Below, in pieces: positions 6,900 to 12,688 of a stretch of DNA of 17,481 bases (within the stretch, counting starts at the first letter, position 1; each line of letters opens with the position of its first letter). The notes beneath the pieces are model-generated. The model searched no databases. It worked only from the letters and a program-made list of their open reading frames with translations, and was not told where the DNA came from. The translations under genes and the position numbers were made by a program. The DNA lies in assembly GCA_045543455.1 (NCBI GenBank), contig JAZQMK010000097.1, positions 1 through 17,481 of the forward strand, given 5' to 3'. The DNA is from SIG291 sp045543455. Lineage in GTDB: Bacteria > Bacillota > Clostridia > Lachnospirales > Lachnospiraceae.

Positions 6900-6940
6900 A
6901 TACTAGCGTATGCAATATAAGACAGAGAGAGGAATTTTTA

Positions 6941-8152
6941 ATGAAAAAGAGAATTATAGCATTAACATTAGTACTGCTTGTGTTGATGTCAGCAGTAGCA
7001 TGTAAAAAGGATGACAAGTCCAATAAAAATGTAAAATACGATTACAATGATTTCGTAGTATTGGGTTCTTACACAGGAATTGAAGTTGAAGTTAATAAGG
7101 ACGATCTTGTTATAACAGATGAAAAGTTTAAAGAAGAATATGAAAAGCTTATCGGCGAATATGGCGAAACTGTTAAGAAGACAGAAGGAAAAGTTGAAAA
7201 GGGAGATGCTATCAACCTTAACTTCTCAGGTTTACTTGATGGCGTAGCATTTGAAAATGGTACAGCAGAAAACCAGGAATATACAGTAGGTTCAGGTAAA
7301 TTCATCAAAGATTTAGATGAAGGTCTTGTAGGCGTAGAGATTGGTAAGGAAGTAGAGATTCCTTGTAAATTCCCAACAGATTACAGTTCTACAGATTTAG
7401 CAGGTAAGGATGTAATCTTTAAGGTAAAGGTTAACCATGTTAATGACCTTAAGTTACCTGAAGAAAATGATGAACTTGCTAAGAAGGTAGCAACAGACAA
7501 TGGTCTTACAGATAAGTTCAGCACTGTTGATGGTATGAAGAAATATTTAAGAGAGTCTCTTGAAAAGTCAGCAAAGGACACATATGATAACTCAAAGTTT
7601 GAAGCAGCATTTAAGCAGATTCTTGAAAAGTGTACATTTACTGGTATGCCAGAAGAAGAATACAATGATGCAATGACTAATATTAAGGCAAGTATTTCTA
7701 ATGAATATCAGATGTACGCAACATATTTCGGATATACATGGGATCAGTATTTAGCATACAACGGTATGACACAGGCAACATATGAGACATACTGTGCTTC
7801 TACAGCAGAAGAATATGTTAAGACAAAGATGGTTGTAACATTAATCGCAGCAAAAGAAGGTTTTACAGTATCTGATGAAGAATACAATGAAAATCTTATG
7901 ACTTATGTTAATGAATATGGCTTTAAGTCAATTGATGATATGTTAAATAACATTGAAGAGCAGTACAGAGAAAAATATACAGAAGAAAGAAAATATGAAG
8001 TATTATACAATGAAGTATTTGATTTCATCGTAGAAAAGTGTAAAGAAGTTCCAAAGAAAGTAGAAGATTCTACAGAAAAGCCAAGCGAAGGCTCAAGTGA
8101 AGGTTCTACAGAAGGTTCAACTGAAAACGCAACAACAGCAGCAGCTAACTAA
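6941..8152 (+). CDS. Trigger-factor-like FKBP-type prolyl isomerase lipoprotein
   Basis: A 403-residue surface lipoprotein with a complete FKBP-type peptidyl-prolyl isomerase domain of the trigger-factor class. The signal ends SAVAC with Cys21 as lipid site. After a LGSYTGIEVEV strand, the isomerase domain spans about 86-168, with KGDAINLNFSGLLDG (88-101), VAFENG, YTVGSGKFI (114-122) and LVGVEIGKEVEI. The C-terminal half (about 190-375) is the helical SurA-like arm. The tail is a low-complexity Glu/Gly/Ser/Thr repeat ending in ENATTAAAN. It lacks the ribosome-binding N-domain of cytoplasmic trigger factor, consistent with work outside the membrane. A GAGAGG ribosome binding site precedes the ATG. 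It is single-gene, ending in a strong terminator, and is a paralogue of the two lipoproteins at 3932-5757. Confidence 0.92.
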   Translation: MKKRIIALTLVLLVLMSAVACKKDDKSNKNVKYDYNDFVVLGSYTGIEVEVNKDDLVITDEKFKEEYEKLIGEYGETVKKTEGKVEKGDAINLNFSGLLDGVAFENGTAENQEYTVGSGKFIKDLDEGLVGVEIGKEVEIPCKFPTDYSSTDLAGKDVIFKVKVNHVNDLKLPEENDELAKKVATDNGLTDKFSTVDGMKKYLRESLEKSAKDTYDNSKFEAAFKQILEKCTFTGMPEEEYNDAMTNIKASISNEYQMYATYFGYTWDQYLAYNGMTQATYETYCASTAEEYVKTKMVVTLIAAKEGFTVSDEEYNENLMTYVNEYGFKSIDDMLNNIEEQYREKYTEERKYEVLYNEVFDFIVEKCKEVPKKVEDSTEKPSEGSSEGSTEGSTENATTAAAN

Positions 8153-8159
8153 TATAACA

Positions 8160-8195
8160 AAACTCGGGCCCTTAAGGCCCGTAGTTTTATATTAT
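8160..8195 (+). terminator. Rho-independent terminator of the FKBP lipoprotein gene
   Basis: A GC-rich hairpin, CGGGCC (8165-8170) with GGCCCG (8176-8181) around CTTAA, is extended by AAACT/AGTTT with one bulged base and is followed by a T-rich tract. Confidence 0.85.
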
Positions 8196-8201
8196 TTTAT
8201 T

Positions 8202-8310
8202 CAATAGGAAATTCCTATTGGACAAAAACACTCCGTGGGATGCGCACTCGCACCAATGGAAGGTGTCGCTGTCGCGACCGTGCTCGGCGCTTAAAGTGTA
8301 CAAGTCCTGT
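8202..8310. repeat. GC-rich structured intergenic island with palindromes
   Basis: A perfect 9-1-9 palindrome (8202-8220, centred on A8211) abuts an island of about 67 percent G+C (8233-8292, hand count) inside AT-rich DNA. The island is bounded by imperfect inverted ends: GGAC...ACACT (8220-8232) matches AGTGT...GTCC (8295-8307). Internal GCACC/GGTGT pairing adds structure. No reading frame is evident. It lies between a terminator and the 3' end of the methyltransferase gene and resembles a short extragenic repeat or miniature mobile element. Confidence 0.5.
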
Positions 8311-8313
8311 AAA

Positions 8314-8883
8314 TTAACTACATTTTGAAGGTTTTCTTGCTGCTATGATTTGAACTACGCCCTTTTGTATAAGACCTGAACATTTTAGACCGCAAACTCC
8401 CATTTTCTTAATAAGTGTCTCAGCGGAGTATACTGTACTGCTTTCAATATCAGTAGTTTTAGATAAGACATACATAGCAAGCTTAGAAAGCTCGGATTCA
8501 TGTGGCTCGGCAATATATAAATATCCGCCCGGTTTCAAAACTCTATAAGCTTCAAGTAAAAATGAGTCAACATCCTTAATATCATGCATACCAAGGCAAA
8601 TGGTAACCATATCAAAGAAATCATCTTTATATTCTAATTCACAAGGATCAGAAAGTTTAAAGTTAAGAGTTTTGTAGCTGTCACGAGCAGTTAAAATATT
8701 AACGGCACCCATATCAACTCCATAGCCTTTAATATTCTTGCGGGAAGCTAACATATTAAGAAGCTTACCTTCCTTACAATTAACATCAAGAACTCTGTAG
8801 CCATCTTTAATAATAACATATTTAGATAACATCCCTCTAAAAGTATTCTGGAGATTTTCGTAAAATAAATCTGTATATTTCAT
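8314..8883 (-). CDS. Class I SAM-dependent methyltransferase
   Basis: A 189-residue methyltransferase with the Rossmann-like class I fold. Motif I reads VLDVNCKEG (31-39), where the usual first glycine of the D-x-G-x-G loop is replaced (N-C-K-E-G). The acidic residue binding the SAM ribose is likely Asp57 in GYGVD. FDMVTICLGMHDI (90-102) is the motif IV area, and VLKPGG (115-120) is the classic post-motif turn. The family is that of small UbiE/Methyltransf_11-type enzymes. The substrate cannot be inferred. An AGGGAGGAC ribosome binding site precedes the start. It is downstream of azlCD on the same strand but has its own -10 (8918-8923) next to a palindrome at 8927-8943, so it may be regulated separately. 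Confidence 0.85.
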   Translation of the reverse strand: MKYTDLFYENLQNTFRGMLSKYVIIKDGYRVLDVNCKEGKLLNMLASRKNIKGYGVDMGAVNILTARDSYKTLNFKLSDPCELEYKDDFFDMVTICLGMHDIKDVDSFLLEAYRVLKPGGYLYIAEPHESELSKLAMYVLSKTTDIESSTVYSAETLIKKMGVCGLKCSGLIQKGVVQIIAARKPSKCS

Positions 8884-8917
8884 GATATTGTCCTCCCTGA
8901 CTAGTAATTATATAAAC

Positions 8918-8943
8918 ATTATACCACATTTGTTATACAAATG
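8918..8943 (-). promoter_or_regulatory. Putative promoter and operator of the methyltransferase gene
   Basis: On the minus strand TATAAT (8918-8923) lies 35 bases before the start. Immediately upstream, CATTTGT-N3-ACAAATG (8927-8943) is a perfect 7-3-7 palindrome covering the spacer and -35 zone. It also overlaps the azlD stop codon. No good -35 is seen, so an activator or repressor site is plausible. Confidence 0.45.
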
Positions 8944-9265
8944 CTACCTGAATAAGAAACATATATAAAACTGTTCCACCACCTATACTAAGAACAAGAT
9001 TATGTTTTAATTTGTGAATTATAACTACATAGGCAATGGCTATAAATTCAGGCAAGCCAAAAGGCGCTGTTAAAAATGAAACTGATTTTAGACAATATAC
9101 AATAAGCATTGCAATAACTGCATATGGCAGGTATTTGCCTAAATAGTCCACTATGGCAGGTATCTTTTTATTATTTGGAAAAAGGATAAATGGTATGGCT
9201 CTTGTCAAAAAGGTACATACTGCCATAACTATTATGGAAAGAATAATCTGCTTGGTACTAAGCAT
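8933..9265 (-). CDS. azlD: AzlD-family branched-chain amino acid exporter subunit
   Basis: A 110-residue membrane protein with about four helices, the small partner of AzlC in branched-chain amino acid export (LIV-E/AzlCD, YgaH-like). It shows the family's TRAIPFILF motif near residues 21-29 and PYAVIAMLIVYCLK in the middle (about 47-60). Length is typical. Its ATG overlaps the end of azlC by 8 bp, with an AGGTAG Shine-Dalgarno inside azlC, so the two are translationally coupled. Together they form a two-component exporter; substrates reported for the family include leucine, valine, isoleucine and analogues. Confidence 0.9.
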   Translation of the reverse strand: MLSTKQIILSIIVMAVCTFLTRAIPFILFPNNKKIPAIVDYLGKYLPYAVIAMLIVYCLKSVSFLTAPFGLPEFIAIAYVVIIHKLKHNLVLSIGGGTVLYMFLIQVAFV

Positions 9266-9968
9266 TTTTATCTACCTGCCTTTCTTCAATATGTTTTTTA
9301 AATACTAATAGACTGACCAATATACCAAGCATTGAAAATGCGATAAAGTATTCAACACCAAATACCAATAGGCATATTGTGGAGATTCCAAGTCCTAATA
9401 TAGAAGGAAGATGAGTTTTTGCATTTTCCCACTGCTCTACAAATATAACCACAAATAGTGCTGTCATGGCAAAATCAATTCCCTTTGAATTGAAATCTAA
9501 CACATATCCTGCTACGGCACCAATGGTAGAACCAAGAATCCAATAGCTTTGGTTTAAAAGTGCTATAAAGAAATAAAAACACTTTTCATCTACACCTTCT
9601 TCAGGCTTAGTAGAGAATAATAGTGAATAGGTCTCGTCTGTGAGAGAAAAAATCATATAAGGCTTTTTGATACCCATATTGTCAAATTTATCAAACATTG
9701 AAAGGCCGTAGAAAATGTGGCGCAAATTAACCATTAAAGTCATAAAAGCAGCAGAAACAAGATTGTAGCTGCTATTAAGAATACTAACACCTAAAAACTG
9801 TCCGGAACCGGCATAAATAGTGCAGGACATAAGTATTGCCCAGCCGTAATGATATCCGCTTTTAGTTAAAGATACGCCAAAGGCACAGCCTAAAAATAAA
9901 TAACCCATAAATACCGGGATTGTTTTTGGAAATGCGGCTTTTAAAGCCATAAGTTTCTTGTTTTTCAT
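9258..9968 (-). CDS. azlC: AzlC-family branched-chain amino acid exporter subunit
   Basis: A 236-residue membrane protein, the large subunit of an AzlCD/YgaZH-type exporter of branched-chain amino acids. Typical motifs are seen: FPKTIPVFMGYLFLGCAFGV (13-32), YAGSGQF (52-58) and NLRHIFYGLS (81-90), with later hydrophobic helices. The start at 9968 is preferred because an AAAGGG ribosome binding site sits eight to nine bases upstream. A longer in-frame start at 10019 would run through the promoter elements at 9992-10019. It is the first gene of an azlC-azlD operon. Family role is known; the particular substrate here is inference. Confidence 0.92.
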   Translation of the reverse strand: MKNKKLMALKAAFPKTIPVFMGYLFLGCAFGVSLTKSGYHYGWAILMSCTIYAGSGQFLGVSILNSSYNLVSAAFMTLMVNLRHIFYGLSMFDKFDNMGIKKPYMIFSLTDETYSLLFSTKPEEGVDEKCFYFFIALLNQSYWILGSTIGAVAGYVLDFNSKGIDFAMTALFVVIFVEQWENAKTHLPSILGLGISTICLLVFGVEYFIAFSMLGILVSLLVFKKHIEERQVDKNA

Positions 9969-9991
9969 AATATTTACCCTTTCTCTAAAAC

Positions 9992-10019
9992 ATAATAGCA
10001 CTTTTAATAAAAATATCAA
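9992..10019 (-). promoter_or_regulatory. Sigma-A promoter of azlCD
   Basis: On the minus strand: TTGATA (10014-10019), a 16-bp spacer and TATTAT (9992-9997), 24 bases before the azlC ATG. Confidence 0.65.
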
Positions 10020-10048
10020 TAGAAAAACTATTAGTAGTGTGCTATAAT
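10020..10048 (+). promoter_or_regulatory. Extended -10 promoter of the 10080 membrane protein
   Basis: TATAAT at 10043-10048 is preceded by TG at 10040-10041 (extended -10). The -35 hexamer TAGAAA (10020-10025) is weak at 17-bp spacing. It is divergent from, and abuts, the azlC promoter. Confidence 0.65.
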
Positions 10049-10079
10049 TAACGGGAATAAAAAAATAGGAGATGAAGAA

Positions 10080-10667
10080 ATGTCCTTAAAGAGTATGTTT
10101 AAAAAGAATATAGGTTATTGCTTAGCCTCATTTTTTACGATTATTTCAATTTTGTTTTTGTTAAGATATGAACACAGTGGTTATACTGTGGCATCGGTGA
10201 TAGAGTACATAATTCCATTGGTTACCAGAGTTATATTTGGTGCCATAATGCTTATTTATTTTGGAAAGTACAGAAAGCTTGCCCTTGTAACCATATTTAT
10301 AAATGCGACAGCTTCATTTATGCTTAATTTGTGGGAGTTTGGAGATGGTGTTATACTTTCAATATTCTCTGTTGAGACATTTATATTAAGCGCTCCGTTT
10401 CTAGCACTTATGATATATATGATAATGGATATTTTTAAGGATAATAATAAATTAGTATATGCGGCAATATTTTTCCTTGCATTTTTATCGGCATTGTATA
10501 GTGGATTTACATTTGTTGGTGTAGTAAAATCCATTGTAAGATTTATGGAAGATGATATGATCAAAGAATACATAGTTCCAGCGTTGTTCTACCATATGTC
10601 TGATATGGTGTTCTGGGCCGGCGTTTTTATATATGGCTGTATAGGGCTGGAAAAAAAAGAAGGGTAA
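10080..10667 (+). CDS. Six-helix integral membrane protein, function unknown
   Basis: A 195-residue, highly hydrophobic protein with roughly six helices (near 12-29, 40-61, 66-85, 92-119, 126-148 and 166-188) and a short charged C-terminus (GLEKKEG). No family motif is recognised. Charged or polar residues in the helical part include Arg50, and the loop at 149-163 is acidic (FMEDDMIKEY). The start has AGGAGAT eight bases upstream and a good extended -10 promoter. It stands alone, divergent from azlCD, and is followed by a large hairpin. It could be a channel, transporter-like or regulatory membrane protein; nothing in the sequence decides. Confidence 0.75.
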   Translation: MSLKSMFKKNIGYCLASFFTIISILFLLRYEHSGYTVASVIEYIIPLVTRVIFGAIMLIYFGKYRKLALVTIFINATASFMLNLWEFGDGVILSIFSVETFILSAPFLALMIYMIMDIFKDNNKLVYAAIFFLAFLSALYSGFTFVGVVKSIVRFMEDDMIKEYIVPALFYHMSDMVFWAGVFIYGCIGLEKKEG

Positions 10668-10680
10668 ATTAATCATATTT

Positions 10681-10730
10681 AGTGAAGGACACTGTTCGAT
10701 ATTAAAAACGGGGTCCTTCACTTAATTTTA
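10681..10730 (+). terminator. Hairpin terminator after the 10080 gene
   Basis: A perfect 10-bp stem, AGTGAAGGAC (10681-10690) with GTCCTTCACT (10713-10722), has a 22-base loop followed by TAATTTTATT. The T-run is interrupted, so termination may be partial. It lies upstream of the gdhA promoter. Confidence 0.65.
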
Positions 10731-10751
10731 TTAAGAGTTTTTAAAAAATAG

Positions 10752-10780
10752 TTGATTTTATAAAATTCATTTATTATAAT
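10752..10780 (+). promoter_or_regulatory. Sigma-A promoter of gdhA
   Basis: TTGATT (10752-10757), a 17-bp spacer and TATAAT (10775-10780), about 51 bases before the ATG. A small GTGC-ATG-GCAC inverted repeat lies at about 10791-10801 near the expected start of transcription. Confidence 0.82.
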
Positions 10781-10831
10781 GAGACCTATGGTGCATGGCA
10801 CAATTATTAATTATAAAAAGGAGATATTAAA

Positions 10832-12166
10832 ATGGGATACGTTGATGAGATTATTGAATTAACAGCGAAGAAAAATGCTGATCAACCAGAATTTATCCAG
10901 GCAGTAACAGAGGTTTTAGAATCTTTAAGACCTGTTGTGGATGCAAATGAAGAATTATACAGAAGAGAGGCTGTTCTTGAAAGAATAGTTGAACCTGACA
11001 GACAGATTATGTTTAGAGTACCATGGGTTGATGATAAGGGCCAGGTACAGGTTAACAGAGGTTATAGAGTTCAGTTTAACAACTCTATCGGACCATACAA
11101 GGGAGGTATTCGTTTACATCCTTCTGTAAATCTTGGTATTATTAAATTCTTAGGTTTTGAGCAGATTTTCAAGAACTCATTAACAAGTTTACCAATCGGT
11201 GGCGGTAAAGGTGGTTCTGACTTCGATCCTAAGGGCAAATCAGACAGAGAAATTATGGCTTTCTGCCAGAGCTTTATGAATGAATTATACAAGTACATCG
11301 GTGCTGATACAGACGTACCAGCTGGTGATATCGGAACAGGTGCAAGAGAAATCGGTTTCATGTTTGGTCAGTATAAGAAGATTAGAGGCGTATATGAAGG
11401 CGTATTTACAGGTAAGGGTCTTTCATACGGCGGTTCTTTAGCAAGAAAAGAAGCTACAGGATTTGGTTTATTATACTTAACAAATGAAATGTTAAAGTGC
11501 AATGGCATTGAATTAGCAGGTAAGACAGTATGTATCTCAGGTTCAGGTAATGTTGCTATATATGCGGCTCAAAAGGCTATGGAATTAGGCGCTAAGGTTG
11601 TTACAGTATCTGACTCAACAGGTTGGGTATATGATTCAGAAGGTATTGATTTAGATCTTCTTAAGGAAGTTAAGGAAGTTAAGCGTGCAAGACTTACAGA
11701 GTATGCAGCGGCAAGACCAAGCGCAGAGTATCATGAAGGACGTGGCGTATGGACAATTAAGTGTGACGTTGCGCTTCCATGTGCTACACAGAACGAATTA
11801 TTATTAGACGATGCTAAGGCATTAGTTGCTAACGGATGTATCGCAGTTGCAGAAGGTGCTAATATGCCTACAACATTAGATGCTACAGAATACTTAAAGG
11901 AAAATGGCGTATTATTCGCTCCTGGTAAGGCTGCTAACGCAGGTGGTGTTGCAACATCAGCTCTTGAAATGTCACAGAATAGTGAAAGATTAAGCTGGTC
12001 ATTTGAAGAAGTTGATTCTAAGTTACAGACAATTATGGTAAATATTTTCCACAACTTAGACGCAGCAGCTAAGAAATATGGTAAGGAAGGCGACTATGTA
12101 GCAGGTGCTAACATCGCAGGCTTTGAAAAGGTTGTAGATGCTATGCTTGCTCAGGGCGTAATCTAA
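10832..12166 (+). CDS. gdhA: NADP-type glutamate dehydrogenase
   Basis: A 444-residue hexameric glutamate dehydrogenase that interconverts 2-oxoglutarate plus ammonium and glutamate; in fermentative bacteria this form mainly assimilates ammonium. The substrate site is visible: GPYKGGIR with Lys90, Lys114, the catalytic Lys126 in PIGGGKGG (121-128) and Asp166 in PAGDIGTGAREIG (163-175). The dinucleotide fold shows GSGNVA (237-242) followed by the VTVSDSTG strand (257-264). The Ser-Asp-Ser there resembles E. coli GdhA (NADP) rather than the NAD enzyme of Clostridium symbiosum, so NADP is favoured. Length is exactly that expected. An AAAAGGAG ribosome binding site, strong promoter and terminator show a monocistronic, highly expressed gene, and its codon use looks optimised compared with the downstream operon. 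Confidence 0.97.
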   Translation: MGYVDEIIELTAKKNADQPEFIQAVTEVLESLRPVVDANEELYRREAVLERIVEPDRQIMFRVPWVDDKGQVQVNRGYRVQFNNSIGPYKGGIRLHPSVNLGIIKFLGFEQIFKNSLTSLPIGGGKGGSDFDPKGKSDREIMAFCQSFMNELYKYIGADTDVPAGDIGTGAREIGFMFGQYKKIRGVYEGVFTGKGLSYGGSLARKEATGFGLLYLTNEMLKCNGIELAGKTVCISGSGNVAIYAAQKAMELGAKVVTVSDSTGWVYDSEGIDLDLLKEVKEVKRARLTEYAAARPSAEYHEGRGVWTIKCDVALPCATQNELLLDDAKALVANGCIAVAEGANMPTTLDATEYLKENGVLFAPGKAANAGGVATSALEMSQNSERLSWSFEEVDSKLQTIMVNIFHNLDAAAKKYGKEGDYVAGANIAGFEKVVDAMLAQGVI

Positions 12167-12194
12167 TTGAATATAATATAATAATGCATAGAGG

Positions 12195-12230
12195 AAGCTC
12201 CCAAGATGAAAGTTTTGGGAGCTTTTTTGT
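12195..12230 (+). terminator. Rho-independent terminator of gdhA
   Basis: AAGCTCCCAA (12195-12204) pairs perfectly with TTGGGAGCTT (12215-12224) around a 10-base loop, followed by TTTT. Confidence 0.93.
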
Positions 12231-12688
12231 CCACTTTGTAACTATATATAAACTGCGTTTCCGATTATTTTTATTAGTTGCTCTCTCTATATAAGTATAA
12301 GGTTATAGATGTACTTGTAAGGAAAAAGAGATATAAAGAGATTTGGAAAAAGATTTCACGACAAAAATGAGCATTTCAGGACAGATATATTGTTATCGAA
12401 GCTAATGAGTGATACACTTATATTGTGGCAAGAGATTTTATTAGATACACACTTTTAATCCTTTGTCAAGTGCTTTTAATGAAAATAAATGTCCGAATTA
12501 TGTCAAAAATGTCCGAATTTTGCAATGTATGTTTACTTATAACATCGAATGTTATAAGATAAAAATATAATTGTTATGTAACCGGGAGGTGAAAACTAGT
12601 AGGTAGAGTATTAATAGTAATTAGTAACTAACAAACAATTATTAAATCCGTATTTTAAGAACGGAACTTTATGGTAGGAGGAATTATA
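12231..12688. promoter_or_regulatory. Long non-coding upstream region of the secreted-protein operon
   Basis: About 440 bases without a gene. Two 20-bp-phased repeat pairs face each other: ATTTCA(C/G)GACA at 12353-12363 and 12373-12383, and AATGTCCGAATT at 12488-12499 and 12508-12519. The second motif resembles the reverse complement of the first (TGTCCTGAAAT against TGTCC-GAATT). A perfect 10-3-10 palindrome spans 12536-12558 (CTTATAACAT and its complement). A TATAAT at 12566-12571 is a possible -10 but has no clear -35. An isolated GGGAGGTG Shine-Dalgarno-like site at 12583-12590 has no usable start after it. A small hairpin, TCCGT/ACGGA (12647-12651/12661-12665), precedes the real ribosome binding site (AGGAGG, 12676-12681). 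Confidence 0.5.

Noticed and set aside
9969..10019. Extended start for azlC
   Set aside because: The extension covers the promoter elements and lacks a ribosome binding site; the ATG at 9968 has one.
10791..10801. GTGC-ATG-GCAC repeat in the gdhA leader as a riboswitch or operator
   Set aside because: Only four pairs, no further structure or conserved core recognised.
12583..12604. Strong Shine-Dalgarno-like GGGAGGTG suggesting a leader peptide
   Set aside because: No start codon at suitable spacing; the only GTG overlaps the site itself and stops after five codons.
12671..12688. Upstream ATG of the large secreted protein
   Set aside because: The AGGAGG site lies between this ATG and the next one at 12689, and the shorter form gives a normal signal peptide.
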